A stretch of 61,957 nt of DNA from Staphylococcus sp. (GTDB taxonomy: Bacteria > Bacteroidota > Bacteroidia > Bacteroidales > Muribaculaceae), in the NCBI GenBank assembly GCA_023665865.1, contig JAMPDC010000001.1, positions 508,795-570,751 of the forward strand. The letters are read 5' to 3'. Position numbers and translations under genes: made by a program. Shown in pieces: positions 51,465 to 60,309 of this stretch (the first letter of the stretch is position 1; each line of letters begins with the position of its first letter). The notes beneath the pieces were generated by a model. It had not been told where the DNA came from. It ran no database searches and saw only the letters and a program-made list of their open reading frames with translations.

Positions 51465-53498
51465 TTATTTTGCGAGGAACTTGTCGACAAGACCCTTGAC
51501 GTGGGCAGAGGTGAAACCAAACTTCTCGTCGAGCACCTTGTAGGGGGCTGAAGCGCCGAAGTGGTCGAGACCGAACACCATGCCGTCGGCACCTACAATC
51601 TCGCGGAGAGTTGAGGGAAGACCTGCAGTGAGACCGAAAGCGGGCACACCGGGAGTCATCACAGCCTTGCGGTAGTCGGCATCCTGGAGGAAGAAGAGAC
51701 CGATCGAGGGGACTGACACCACGCGGGCTTTCTTGCCCTCGGCAGCGAGCTGAGCGGCAACTTCGCAGAGGAGCGACACCTCAGAACCGTTGGCCACGAG
51801 GATCACATCGGGATTCTCAGCCTCGACAACTACGTAACCACCCTTGCGGCAGCCGGCGTTGGCCTCGGCGAAACGGTCGCCGGAAGCAGCGGGAAGGTCG
51901 GGGAGATTCTGACGTGAGAGCACGAGGGCCGAGGGAGTCTTGAAGTTTTCCATCGCCATAGCCCATGCCACAGAAGTCTCGGCAGCGTCAGCGGGACGGA
52001 GCACGAGCATCGAGGGCTCACCGTTGAAGTTGCGGAGCTCTTCCATCAGACGGAGCTGGGCTTCCTGCTCCACAGGCTCGTGGGTCGGGCCGTCTTCGCC
52101 TACGCGGAAGGCATCGTGAGTCCAGATATACTTGACGGGAAGTTCCATGAGAGCTGCCATGCGGACGGCGGGCTTCATATAGTCGCTGAACACGAAGAAG
52201 GTACCGCAGGCACCGATGACACCACCGTGGAGAACGATACCGTTCATCACAGCTGCCATGGTGAGCTCTGAAACACCTGCATGGAGGAAGGCTCCGGAGA
52301 AATCACCGTTGGTAAACGGATGTGTCTTCTTGAGGAAGGCATCAGTCTTGTCTGAGTTGGCGAGGTCGGCCGAAGAAACGATCATATTGTTGACCTTCTC
52401 GGCGAGCACACCGAGCACGTCGGCCGAAGCCTGGCGCGATGCGATGTTTGCCTTGTGGGGGATGGCCTTCCAGTCAATTTCGGGAAGTTTATTGTCGAGG
52501 AATGTGTGGAGCTCCTTGGCAAGTTCGGGATTAGCAGCTTCCCATGCGGCCTGCTCGGCGCGTTTAGCCTTCACGATCTCACGGAGTTCCTGACGGCGGC
52601 CGTCATAGAGAGCCTTGACATCGTCAAAGATCACCCAGGGATTCTCGGGATCTGCACCGAGATTCTTCATAGTAGCTGCATAGTCCGCACCCGATGCGCT
52701 GAGGGGCTGACCGTGGGTCGAGCACTGGCCTTCGAAGTTAGAGCCGTCGGCTTTGACGACGCCCTTGCCCATCACGGTGTGGCCGATGATGAGGGTCGGA
52801 CGCTCTTTCTCGCCCTGTGCGGCGACGATTGCCTCGGCGATCTCAACCGGGTCATTACCATTGATTTCAATGACATTCCAGTGCCATGCACGGTATTTGG
52901 CGGCCACATCCTCGCGGTCAACAGCGTCGACCATAGTGGAGAGCTGCACGCGGTTGCTGTCATAGAACATGATAAGGTTGTGGAGACCAAGATAGCCGGC
53001 GAGACGGCCTGCGCCCTGCGAGATCTCTTCCTGGATACCGCCGTCGGAGATGAAAGCATAGGTCTTGTGGCTCATCCACTCACCGAATCGTGCGGTGAGG
53101 AAGCGCTCGGCGATAGCACAGCCCACAGCCATAGTGTGGCCCTGGCCGAGGGGACCGGAGGTGTTTTCAACGCCGCGCTCGGGATGGAGCTCGGGGTGGC
53201 CGGGAGTCGGAGAACCCCACTGACGGAACTGTTCGAGTTCGCCAAGAGTATAGTGACCGAAGAGGGCAAGGACGCTGTAGAGCATCGGAGACATGTGGCC
53301 CGGATCAAGGAAGAAACGGTCACGGCCAAGCCACTTGCCATCGTCGGGATCGGTGACGAGAAATTGTGAATAAAGTACATTTACAAAGTCTGCGCCGCCC
53401 ATGGCGCCTCCGGGGTGACCGGACTTGGCTTTCTCAACCATTGACGCGGCAAGGATACGGATATTGTCCGCTGCGCGGTTTATTGCTGTCAGATTCAT
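51465..53498 (-). CDS. tkt: Transketolase
   Basis: 677 residues from the ATG at 53498 (MNLTAINRAADNIRILAASM). The longer frame to 53549 has a poor hydrophobic start and lies closer to the promoter. Thiamine diphosphate sites are seen: KSGHPGGAMG, GPLGQGHTMAVG, FISDGGIQEE with FYDSNRV, and HDAFRVGEDGPTHEP, with FTNGDFSGAF nearby. It transfers two-carbon units in the non-oxidative pentose phosphate pathway. Single gene with its own promoter, in which an 11-bp inverted repeat overlaps the -33 region. Confidence 0.97.
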   Translation of the reverse strand: MNLTAINRAADNIRILAASMVEKAKSGHPGGAMGGADFVNVLYSQFLVTDPDDGKWLGRDRFFLDPGHMSPMLYSVLALFGHYTLGELEQFRQWGSPTPGHPELHPERGVENTSGPLGQGHTMAVGCAIAERFLTARFGEWMSHKTYAFISDGGIQEEISQGAGRLAGYLGLHNLIMFYDSNRVQLSTMVDAVDREDVAAKYRAWHWNVIEINGNDPVEIAEAIVAAQGEKERPTLIIGHTVMGKGVVKADGSNFEGQCSTHGQPLSASGADYAATMKNLGADPENPWVIFDDVKALYDGRRQELREIVKAKRAEQAAWEAANPELAKELHTFLDNKLPEIDWKAIPHKANIASRQASADVLGVLAEKVNNMIVSSADLANSDKTDAFLKKTHPFTNGDFSGAFLHAGVSELTMAAVMNGIVLHGGVIGACGTFFVFSDYMKPAVRMAALMELPVKYIWTHDAFRVGEDGPTHEPVEQEAQLRLMEELRNFNGEPSMLVLRPADAAETSVAWAMAMENFKTPSALVLSRQNLPDLPAASGDRFAEANAGCRKGGYVVVEAENPDVILVANGSEVSLLCEVAAQLAAEGKKARVVSVPSIGLFFLQDADYRKAVMTPGVPAFGLTAGLPSTLREIVGADGMVFGLDHFGASAPYKVLDEKFGFTSAHVKGLVDKFLAK

Positions 53499-53578
53499 AT
53501 AAGAAAAAAATAATATAATTTGAGTGTTTCGTTGAAATGTGAAGGACAAAAAATGCTTTTACAGACTGCGAAAGCATT

Positions 53579-53613
53579 GCAAATATACAAATTAAAAACG
53601 AATTCCTTGCCAA
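53579..53613 (-). promoter_or_regulatory. Promoter of tkt
   Basis: TATATTTGC (53579-53587) preceded at a 23-base spacing by TTG (53611-53613) on the minus strand. The leader to the chosen ATG is about 75 bases. Confidence 0.6.
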
Positions 53614-53629
53614 AATGACAAGGAATTCG
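53599..53629. repeat. 11-bp inverted repeat over the tkt -33 region
   Basis: CGAATTCCTTG (53599-53609) and CAAGGAATTCG (53619-53629) are perfect inverse copies around 9 bases that include the -33 TTG. It is a candidate operator; there is no U-tract to make it a terminator. Confidence 0.5.
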
Positions 53630-53690
53630 ACACACAATAGTAACAAATAATAGATGCACCGCTTTTCACAAAGAGGATTATCATCTATGC

Positions 53691-53723
53691 TTTGATTTCA
53701 GTTCATGAATCGCCGAAATCAAA
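53691..53723. other. AT-rich hairpin in the tkt-MFS gap
   Basis: TTTGATTTC (53691-53699) and GAAATCAAA (53715-53723) form a 9-bp stem with a 15-base loop. A second small stem AATCC-TTA-GGATT lies at about 53730-53742. No gene is evident between 53630 and 53740. Confidence 0.4.
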
Positions 53724-53734
53724 ATCTTCAATCC

Positions 53735-54120
53735 TTAGGATTCCCCCCCTGGTCAATGTTGACGCAGGGATGACAATTAGGAGGGGACTTCGGACCTGGA
53801 ACTCATCAGCGCCAGTCCTATATGCTCGTTAGTTGAAGTCCCCTAAAGACCGAGGGTACAATCCCGGCGAGCAGACCGTAGCCAATACGCTTGTGGAAAT
53901 GACAGCACGCAGATGGCTCGGATGGCCCTCATCGAAAAGAGGTACTTCCGCCGACCGTCATGTAGGGGCAGATCTATGAAATGTCGGAGGGGATGTCAGA
54001 TCCCGGAACGTTGCAGGGGGGATGGTGGGGTATGGGAGGGTTCCGCATGATCCTCATGATAGCGGAGTGACCGTTGCAGGATATAGAATGTGCTATTATG
54101 CAGTTTGGGTTTGTTTTTTT
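53735..54120. ncRNA. GC-rich, strongly foldable non-coding core; candidate structured RNA or mobile-element relic
   Basis: The segment is GC-rich between AT-rich flanks. Successive stems are visible: CCCTGGTCAA with TTGAC-G-CAGGG (53747-53769); GGGGACTTC with GAAGTCCCC (53783-53791, 53835-53843) enclosing GGAC-C-TGG with CCAGTCC (53792-53799, 53812-53818) and a 16-base one-sided bulge; GGG with CCC (53854-53865); CGTA with TACG (53877-53889); CGGAAC with GTTCCG (54004-54009, 54040-54045); CATGA with TCATG (54046-54058). GCTCG (53824-53828) can also pair with CGAGC (53868-53872). CGTTGCAGG occurs twice (54009, 54072). A T-rich run follows (54104-54136). It does not match the tmRNA, RNase P or SRP patterns I know. 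Strand is undecided. Confidence 0.35.
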
Positions 54121-54640
54121 GTCAATTTTTGTTTTTATGCTTGCTGGTTATTATTTAAAGTAAGATTGTACGATTGATTTGCAAGCTTGATCATCTGCGG
54201 AAAGCCACTTTTCCGACTCCCGGCGAGATCATAGCTTCAAACGTCTACAGAATTGCGACACAAATTTAAATAATGTTGTCGAAATGACCACAATTATAAG
54301 CCATATTTTTTTCAAAAAAATTCATTTCAGCTCTCCCTGACCGCATTTTTAGGAAAAAACGGCCGTTTTATCCATGTTACTTTCATGTTTAAACACGGAT
54401 CAAAGCCTGCTTACATGGCGAGGCGAGGATATGGCGTCTGAATAAGCCTGACGCAGATCGGGACTTATAAGGCCAATTAATTATATTTACCGCGTGAGGT
54501 GTAATTCAAAAAGAATTATTATCTTTGCTGAACCATGAAAATAAAATCCTTGTGACGAGGTTTTACACATGGTTTCGTTCAATTTCTAAGCTAACTAATC
54601 AACTAATCTAAAAAAATTCAAATCTTTTATTATTCAAAGC
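54121..54640 (+). other. AT-rich upstream region and leader of the sugar transporter
   Basis: No gene is supported here. An exact -7 element TATCTTTGC (54520-54528) gives a leader of about 105 bases. A 6-codon frame, MKIKSL, begins at 54535 just behind the promoter. A run of A and T (54300-54330) and a short GC patch (54410-54470) are otherwise unremarkable. Confidence 0.5.
54520..54528 (+). promoter_or_regulatory. Promoter -7 element of the MFS sugar transporter
   Basis: TATCTTTGC matches TAnnTTTG; no clear -33 TTG at the right distance. A long upstream region leaves room for regulator binding. Confidence 0.6.
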
Positions 54641-56020
54641 ATGGAAACTACTGCTAAAAACAACGCGCGGATAGTGGCCATAGTCGTGATGTTTTTCATC
54701 TACGCTATGATCTCGTTCGTGACAAACCTCGCTGCTCCGATCGGTACAATCTGGGGCTATCAGTTCGAAGGCAATTCTGTCCTCGGTATGATGGGCAACA
54801 TGATGAACTTCCTCGCCTATCTTTTCATGGGTATCCCCGCCGGCAACATGCTCGTCCGCATCGGCTATAAAAAAACTGCTCTTTGGGCGCTTGCGGTAGG
54901 CGTCGTGGGTCTCTTCGTCCAGTTCCTCTCGAGCATCGTCGGGACCGAAACCATCGTCACTACCTTCAATTCAACCGGAGCTGACGGCGTGGCCACCTCC
55001 TATCCCATCACCCTTAACTTCTTCATCTATCTTCTCGGCGCGTTTATCTGCGGTTTCTGCGTGTGTATGCTCAACACCGTGGTCAACCCCATGCTCAACC
55101 TGCTTGGTGGCGGCGGCAACCGTGGCAACCAGCTCCTCCAGTTTGGCGGCGCTCTCAACTCGCTCTCAGGCACTCTGACTCCCCTCTTCGTGGGCATGCT
55201 CATCGGTGTGCTCAGCAAGCAGACTCAGATCGGCGCTGTCAACCCGCTTCTCTTCATCGGTATCGGCATCTTTGCAGTAGCTTTCGTCATCCTTAGCTTC
55301 GTCACAATCCCCGAGCCTAATCTCAGCACCGGCAAGAAGGTCAAATACTCACACTCTCCCTGGAATTTCCGCCACACTGTCCTCGGTGTCATCGGTATTT
55401 TCTTCTATGTAGGTATCGAGATCGGTATTCCCGGCACTCTCAACTTCTATCTGGCTGACCAGAGCGCCAACGGCGCAGGCGTGCAGGGCCAGGCATCGAC
55501 CATCGCAGGCGCGATCGTAGCTGTCTATTGGCTTTTCATGCTCGTCGGCCGCACACTCTCCGGCTTTATCAGCGGTAGCGTCTCCTCGCGCACCCAGCTC
55601 ATCGCAGTGGCATCGACGGCCATCGTACTCATCGTCTTCGCTATCTTCATCCCGAAGACCACCACCTTCCCCGTCCCCGAATTCCTCTACGAAGGTGGTG
55701 CGCAGGTTCCCGTCAGCGCATTCCTACTCATCCTCTGCGGTCTCTGCACCTCAATCATGTGGGGCGGCATCTTCAACCTCGCCGTTGAAGGCCTCGGCAA
55801 ATACACCGCTCAGGCTTCAGGTATCTTCATGATGATGGTTGTCGGCGGCGGCGTCATGCCACTTATCCAGAACGCTATCGCCAAGGCTTCCGGCTACATG
55901 ACATCCTACTGGCTCGTTGTCGCAATGCTTGCCTACCTGCTCTACTACGGTCTCATCGGCAGCAAGAACGTCAACACTGACATTCCTGTCGACGAGGAGG
56001 CTGATCCCCGTAATCTCTGA
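54641..56020 (+). CDS. FucP-like MFS sugar transporter
   Basis: 459 residues with about twelve membrane helices (VVMFFIYAMISFVTNLAAP, FLAYLFMGIPAGNMLVRIGYKKT, FFIYLLGAFICGFCVCMLNTVVNPMLNLLG). The loop MLVRIGYKKT after the second helix, the NTVVNPMLNLLG segment and the VEGLGKYTAQASGI region place it with the fucose/glucose/galactose:proton symporter group (FucP/GlcP). A single gene behind a long non-coding region, closed by a bidirectional terminator. The exact sugar is not decidable. Confidence 0.92.
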   Translation: METTAKNNARIVAIVVMFFIYAMISFVTNLAAPIGTIWGYQFEGNSVLGMMGNMMNFLAYLFMGIPAGNMLVRIGYKKTALWALAVGVVGLFVQFLSSIVGTETIVTTFNSTGADGVATSYPITLNFFIYLLGAFICGFCVCMLNTVVNPMLNLLGGGGNRGNQLLQFGGALNSLSGTLTPLFVGMLIGVLSKQTQIGAVNPLLFIGIGIFAVAFVILSFVTIPEPNLSTGKKVKYSHSPWNFRHTVLGVIGIFFYVGIEIGIPGTLNFYLADQSANGAGVQGQASTIAGAIVAVYWLFMLVGRTLSGFISGSVSSRTQLIAVASTAIVLIVFAIFIPKTTTFPVPEFLYEGGAQVPVSAFLLILCGLCTSIMWGGIFNLAVEGLGKYTAQASGIFMMMVVGGGVMPLIQNAIAKASGYMTSYWLVVAMLAYLLYYGLIGSKNVNTDIPVDEEADPRNL

Positions 56021-56065
56021 CAAGACGGCTGCTCTGACAGACGATAGTCAGACTAAGGCATAACA

Positions 56066-56113
56066 AAAATGCCCGGAACCGCGAGTGAACTCTCACTCCG
56101 TTCCGGGCATTTT
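56066..56113. terminator. Bidirectional terminator between the MFS gene and the small membrane protein
   Basis: AAAATGCCCGGAAC (56066-56079) pairs with GTTCCGGGCATTTT (56100-56113), and inside it GAGTGA pairs with TCACTC. U-tracts on both strands. Confidence 0.9.
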
Positions 56114-56152
56114 CAGATATAAGCCCCGGTGAAAACACTCCGTGACGACGGG

Positions 56153-56428
56153 TCAATTCAACCTGTCGTCGAGCGGACGACGGCGCGTCGGTTCGGGCGC
56201 TGTCGCCTTAGGCTTTTTAGAGGCCCTCTTGCGCTTCGTGACAGTGTCGGCAGGCAACTGACGGGATGAGAGCGAGAGACTATCAGAAGTCATCTCAACC
56301 GCATCTGCGCGCGAGTTTGAATCATCGCTCACATAATATCTGACGACCTGCCAGAGCGGCAGGAGAATGAGGATGGCGGCCAGACCGAGCAGGCCGCGGC
56401 GCTCACCGGCTGTAAATTTATTTGACAT
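56153..56428 (-). CDS. Small membrane protein, ComEA-anchor-like
   Basis: 91 residues from the ATG at 56428; an ATG 9 codons earlier sits at the edge of the rplQ terminator. FTAGERRGLLGLAAILILLP is a membrane anchor preceded by a GERRG turn that resembles the start of Bacteroidetes ComEA/helix-hairpin-helix proteins. The remainder is a polar, basic, proline-rich tail (KRKRASKKPKATAPEPTRRR) with no helix-hairpin-helix. Either a stand-alone protein or the shortened remains of such a gene. No clear promoter is visible. Confidence 0.55.
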   Translation of the reverse strand: MSNKFTAGERRGLLGLAAILILLPLWQVVRYYVSDDSNSRADAVEMTSDSLSLSSRQLPADTVTKRKRASKKPKATAPEPTRRRPLDDRLN

Positions 56429-56456
56429 AGCAGTAAGGGAGGGGGGAGAGTGCATG

Positions 56457-56501
56457 CAAAAAAATCATCGCCGGTATCCCTAAAGACACCGACGATGATT
56501 T
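56457..56501 (-). terminator. Terminator of the rplQ end of the ribosomal operon
   Basis: AAATCATCG-C-CGGT (56462-56474) pairs with ACCG-A-CGATGATTT (56488-56501) with one internal mismatch, followed on the minus strand by a U-run (56457-56464). Confidence 0.85.
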
Positions 56502-56523
56502 AAAGTTTATCCTTTTGCAAAGA

Positions 56524-57012
56524 TTATTCTGCGGCGGGAGTCTCAGCTGCAGGAGCTTCAGCTGCGGGAGCAGCCTCAGCGTTAGCTTTGCCACCACGAC
56601 GTGAACGGCGTGTGCGGGTCTGCTTCTTGCCGCTGTTGTCCTTGAGCATGTTCTCGTTGTAGTCAACGAGCTCAATGAAGCAAGTCTTGGCGTTGTCACC
56701 GAGACGGTTGCCGGTCTTGAGGATGCGGGTGTAGCCACCGGGACGGTTAGCGATCTTCCGAGCGATCTCGCGGAAGAGTTCAGTCACGGCCTCCTTGTTC
56801 TGGAGATGAGCGAAGACAAGGCGACGGTTGGGAGTGCTGTCTTCCTTAGCGCGGTTGATGAGGGGCTCAGCATAGACGCGGAGAGCTTTAGCCTTGGCGA
56901 GAGTTGTGAAGATGCGCTTGTGCATGATCAGTGAAATCGTCATGTTGGCGAGCAGAGCGTCGCGATGAGCCTTCTTGCGACTGAGGTGATTGAATTTTTT
57001 ATTGTGTCTCAT
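56524..57012 (-). CDS. rplQ: 50S ribosomal protein L17
   Basis: 162 residues. The conserved start [20 protein letters not shown] and [11 protein letters not shown] identify L17, which lines the polypeptide exit region of the large subunit. A C-terminal extension after residue 120 is basic, then Ala/Glu/Pro-rich ([16 protein letters not shown]), as in other Bacteroidales. Last gene of the alpha-type operon, 8 bases after rpoA. Confidence 0.97.
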   Translation of the reverse strand: MRHNKKFNHLSRKKAHRDALLANMTISLIMHKRIFTTLAKAKALRVYAEPLINRAKEDSTPNRRLVFAHLQNKEAVTELFREIARKIANRPGGYTRILKTGNRLGDNAKTCFIELVDYNENMLKDNSGKKQTRTRRSRRGGKANAEAAPAAEAPAAETPAAE

Positions 57013-57020
57013 CGTTATAA

Positions 57021-58013
57021 TTACTCTTTATCAAGTTTATATTTTGAAATGTCCATTCCGAACGAGAGGTTGAGGTTCGCAAGGAGCTCGTCGAGCTCGG
57101 TGAGCGACTTCTTACCGAAGTTGCGGAATTTCAGGAGGTCGGTCTTGTTGAAGACCACCAGTTCACCAAGGGTCTCAACCTCGGCGCTCTTGAGGCAGTT
57201 GAGTGCGCGGACCGAGAGATCCATATCCACGAGCTTGCTCTTGAGGAGTTGTCGCATGTGGAGCACTTCTTCGTCAAATTCCTCTTCGCCATCAGCTTCG
57301 TCCGTCTCAAGGGTGATCTTTTCGTCGGAGAAGAGCATGAAGTGGTAGATGAGGATTTTAGCAGCTTCTTTCAGAGCGTCTTTCGGGAGGATAGAACCGT
57401 CGGTGGTGATTTCAAGTGTGAGCTTGTCGTAGTCGGTCTTTTGATCAACGCGGAAGTTCTCCACCGTGTATTTCACGTTCTGAATAGGGGTGTAGATTGA
57501 GTCAATGGCGAGGACATCGATAGCGTCGTTGGCGTTGCGGTTTTCCTCTGCGGGAACCCAACCACGACCCTTATTGATAGTGAGGTCGATAGTGAAGCTG
57601 GCGCTCGGATCCAAATGACAGATCACAAGGTCCGGATTCAGGACTTCGAATCCTGAGAGGGCTTTGCTTATGTCACCGGCTGTGAACTCTTCCTGACCTG
57701 ACACAGTGATGGTAGCCTTTTCAAAGTCGGTATCTTCAACCGTCTGCTTGAGGTTGACTTTTTTGAGGTTAAGAATGATGTTTGTGACATCTTCCTTGAC
57801 GCCGGGGATAGTGTCAAACTCGTGTTTCACACCGTCGATGCGGATCGACGAGATGGCAAAACCTTCGAGTGAGGAGAGGAGGATGCGACGCAGGGCGTTG
57901 CCAATGGTTATACCATATCCCGGTTCCAATGGCTTAAACTCAAATTTACCGAAATGATTGTCGGCTTCCAACATGAGGACTTTGTCGGGTTTCTGGAATG
58001 CTAATATAGCCAT
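57021..58013 (-). CDS. rpoA: RNA polymerase alpha subunit
   Basis: 330 residues. N-terminal domain with the dimer and assembly motifs ([28 protein letters not shown]) and a C-terminal domain ([39 protein letters not shown]) for UP-element and activator contact. Sits between rpsD and rplQ with gaps of 17 and 8 bases, the usual order. Confidence 0.98.
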   Translation of the reverse strand: MAILAFQKPDKVLMLEADNHFGKFEFKPLEPGYGITIGNALRRILLSSLEGFAISSIRIDGVKHEFDTIPGVKEDVTNIILNLKKVNLKQTVEDTDFEKATITVSGQEEFTAGDISKALSGFEVLNPDLVICHLDPSASFTIDLTINKGRGWVPAEENRNANDAIDVLAIDSIYTPIQNVKYTVENFRVDQKTDYDKLTLEITTDGSILPKDALKEAAKILIYHFMLFSDEKITLETDEADGEEEFDEEVLHMRQLLKSKLVDMDLSVRALNCLKSAEVETLGELVVFNKTDLLKFRNFGKKSLTELDELLANLNLSFGMDISKYKLDKE

Positions 58014-58030
58014 GGATCTTATTTTAATGA

Positions 58031-58636
58031 TTATTTAGAATACAACTCGACGATAAGCTGCTCTTTGATGTTCTCGGGGATATCTTCACGGGCGGGAACG
58101 TGGAGGAACTTACCTGCCTTGAGGCTTTCGTCCCATTCGAGCCAGGGATATTTGCTGTGATTGAAACCGGCGAGTGCGTCGGCAATTACTTCGAGAGACT
58201 TTGATTTTTCGCGGACACCGATAACGTCGCCGGGCTTGACTGCATATGAGGCGATGTTGACCACCTTGCCGTTTACGACAATGTGACGGTGAAGGACGAG
58301 CTGACGGGCTGCTGCACGGGTGGGAGCGATACCGAGACGATATACTACGTTGTCGAGACGGCCTTCAAGAAGCTGAAGGAGGATCTCACCGGTGATACCC
58401 TTGGCGCGTGATGCTTTGTCGAAGAGATTGTGGAACTGCTTCTCAAGCACACCGTAGGTATATTTAGCTTTCTGCTTCTCGCGGAGCTGGACGCCATACT
58501 CAGAAGTTTTTCTTCTTTTGTTGAGTCCGTGCTGGCCCGGGGGATAGTTCTTCTTGGCGAGGACTTTATCTTCACCGAAGATGGGTTCGCCGAACTTACG
58601 GGCGATTTTGGTGCGGGGACCTGTGTATCTTGCCAT
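58031..58636 (-). CDS. rpsD: 30S ribosomal protein S4
   Basis: 201 residues, no zinc cysteines (C-minus form). [20 protein letters not shown] at the start, YPPGQHG, and the S4 domain [21 protein letters not shown] primary 16S binder and, in many bacteria, the autoregulator of its operon. Preceded by an unusual 304-base gap after rpsK. Confidence 0.97.
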   Translation of the reverse strand: MARYTGPRTKIARKFGEPIFGEDKVLAKKNYPPGQHGLNKRRKTSEYGVQLREKQKAKYTYGVLEKQFHNLFDKASRAKGITGEILLQLLEGRLDNVVYRLGIAPTRAAARQLVLHRHIVVNGKVVNIASYAVKPGDVIGVREKSKSLEVIADALAGFNHSKYPWLEWDESLKAGKFLHVPAREDIPENIKEQLIVELYSK

Positions 58637-58940
58637 TTTTGTGTTTGTTTGAAATTGTCTGTCTCACTCGGGCCTTCCCGTCAGCTGGGTGACAGCCGCG
58701 ACCATAGAGAGGTGAATAAAATATGGTCTATTTCACGAAAGTCTGTCGGGGAAATCTTCAATCATCTGAAGAATGTCGGGGCGACGATGGTGTGAGACGC
58801 TTTGTAAAATTGATGAATCAAAATTTACTTTTTTTCTTACCGGACGAGGCTTCTCATTTGATTCATGAAAGTTAAGAGCGTGAGCCTTGCCGGGGAAGTG
58901 CCGGAACTCGGCCGGCGCGGTGCCTCAGTGGCGGCGCTGA
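58637..58940 (-). other. 304-base non-coding gap between rpsK and rpsD
   Basis: No open frame of note. On the transcript there is a GC-rich part next to rpsK (58870-58940, with CCGGC/GCCGG pairing options), then a 10-bp inverted repeat, ATGAATCAAA (58813-58822) and TTTGATTCAT (58857-58866), then a tail to rpsD. A near-miss promoter, TAAATTTTG, is present (one extra base in the spacer). A candidate S4-responsive regulatory region. Confidence 0.4.
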
Positions 58941-59330
58941 TTAGACGCGGCGACGCTTCGGAGGACGGCAACCGTTGTGGGGAAGCGGAGTTACGTCAAC
59001 GATCTCGGTAACTTCGATGCCTGCGCCGTGAACGGTACGGATAGCTGACTCGCGGCCGTTGCCGGGACCTTTGACATAAGCCTTCACTTTGCGGAGGCCG
59101 AGGTCATAGGCAACTTTTGCGCAATCCTGAGCTGCCATCTGGGCAGCATAAGGAGTGTTTTTCTTTGAGCCACGGAAACCCATCTTGCCTGCGGATGACC
59201 AGGAGATAACCTGACCCTCTGAGTTGGCTAAGCACACAATGATGTTGTTGAAAGACGAGTGAACGTGAAGCTGACCAGCTGCGTCAACCTTAACGTTTCT
59301 TTTCTTTGCTGCGACTGTCTTTTTTGCCAT
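58941..59330 (-). CDS. rpsK: 30S ribosomal protein S11
   Basis: 129 residues. [40 protein letters not shown] and the closing [13 protein letters not shown] are S11 signatures. It forms the mRNA-binding platform of the small subunit. 9 bases after rpsM. Confidence 0.98.
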   Translation of the reverse strand: MAKKTVAAKKRNVKVDAAGQLHVHSSFNNIIVCLANSEGQVISWSSAGKMGFRGSKKNTPYAAQMAAQDCAKVAYDLGLRKVKAYVKGPGNGRESAIRTVHGAGIEVTEIVDVTPLPHNGCRPPKRRRV

Positions 59331-59339
59331 GTTGATTTA

Positions 59340-59720
59340 TTATTTAGTAGCTTTTTTCTTGTTAGCAACAGTTTTCTTGCGGCCTTTGCGAGTACGAGCA
59401 TTGTTCTTGGTGCTCTGGCCACGCACGGGAAGACCGTTACGATGACGGATGCCACGGTAGCAACCGATGTCCATAAGACGCTTGATGTTGAGCTGGATTT
59501 CGCTGCGAAGGTCACCCTCCACTTTGTAATCTGAACCGATTACTTCACGAACCTTGGCTGCCTGGTCGTCGCTCCAATCCTTTACCTTGATATTGACATC
59601 AACACCGGCCTTCTCAAGGATTGATTTGGCTGCGCTGCGTCCGATACCAAAAATATAGGTCAGGGCGATTTCACCTCTTTTGTTCTGGGGGAGGTCAACT
59701 CCCACGATTCTTACTGCCAT
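59340..59720 (-). CDS. rpsM: 30S ribosomal protein S13
   Basis: 126 residues. [37 protein letters not shown] and a basic C-terminus identify S13, which contacts the large subunit in bridge B1. It has an exact promoter element 33 bases upstream, so it may start a second transcript within the ribosomal cluster. Confidence 0.98.
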   Translation of the reverse strand: MAVRIVGVDLPQNKRGEIALTYIFGIGRSAAKSILEKAGVDVNIKVKDWSDDQAAKVREVIGSDYKVEGDLRSEIQLNIKRLMDIGCYRGIRHRNGLPVRGQSTKNNARTRKGRKKTVANKKKATK

Positions 59721-59752
59721 ATAATTACTTGATTACTTGACTAAAATTTTTT

Positions 59753-59761
59753 GCAAAGGTA
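59753..59761 (-). promoter_or_regulatory. Internal promoter -7 element before rpsM
   Basis: TACCTTTGC on the minus strand matches TAnnTTTG exactly in the 163-base AT-rich gap between rpmJ and rpsM. A -33 TTG is not evident at the usual distance. Confidence 0.6.
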
Positions 59762-59883
59762 ATACTTTTTTGCTGTCCGCGAAGTGGCTGCGCAACGTTT
59801 TGAAACACTTATTAGAAATCATTGAGAAATATTAACTAATAAAGCACCACAAATTGAGCTGTCCGCTTGCGCGATCCAACTCA

Positions 59884-60000
59884 TTAACCTTGACGCTGCT
59901 TGTATTTGGGGTTTTTCTTGTTGATGACGTAAAGACGTCCTTTGCGGCGCACGATCTTGCTGTCGGGAGTGCGCTTTTTAACTGAAGCTCTTACTTTCAT
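59884..60000 (-). CDS. rpmJ: 50S ribosomal protein L36
   Basis: 38 residues, too short for most automatic cut-offs. The protein reads [20 protein letters not shown] and then [18 protein letters not shown], the L36 signature. It contains no cysteine: the position that is usually Cys in Bacteroidetes L36 (residue 14) is Ser, so it cannot hold zinc. It lies between infA and rpsM as usual. Confidence 0.95.
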   Translation of the reverse strand: MKVRASVKKRTPDSKIVRRKGRLYVINKKNPKYKQRQG

Positions 60001-60060
60001 TGGTTTATCAGTGTATAGAATTTGAGAATTTGTTTTGGAGTGTGGTGCTTGCCGCGGTGT

Positions 60061-60279
60061 TTATTTGTAGCGGAAAGCGATGCGGCCTTTCGAGAGGTCG
60101 TAGGGTGACATCTCGACCTTCACCTTGTCGCCGGGAAGGATCTTGATGTAGTGCATGCGCATCTTGCCGGAAATGTGGGCCGTGATCTCGTGACCGTTCT
60201 CAAGCTCGACGCGGAACATTGCGTTTGACAAAGCTTCGACGATTGTACCGTCAAGTTCGATTGCTGACTGTTTTGCCAT
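60061..60279 (-). CDS. infA: Translation initiation factor IF-1
   Basis: 72 residues, full length. [40 protein letters not shown] and [14 protein letters not shown] are the S1-fold signatures. It binds the ribosomal A site during initiation. 30 bases after map. Confidence 0.98.
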   Translation of the reverse strand: MAKQSAIELDGTIVEALSNAMFRVELENGHEITAHISGKMRMHYIKILPGDKVKVEMSPYDLSKGRIAFRYK

Positions 60280-60309
60280 AAAAAGGTAAGGTCTGAATAT
60301 TTTTTTAAG

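Noticed and set aside
53913-54050. 45-codon frame in the GC-rich core
   Set aside because: Arg/Cys-rich composition, no promoter, and it overlaps the hairpins. More likely a by-product of structured RNA sequence.
53735-54120. tmRNA, RNase P RNA or SRP RNA
   Set aside because: Conserved signatures (the tag reading frame, GAGGAAAGUCCGGGC, the SRP tetraloop core) are not seen on either strand.
54535-54555. MKIKSL leader peptide before the sugar transporter
   Set aside because: Six codons only; no structure or codon theme to support attenuation.
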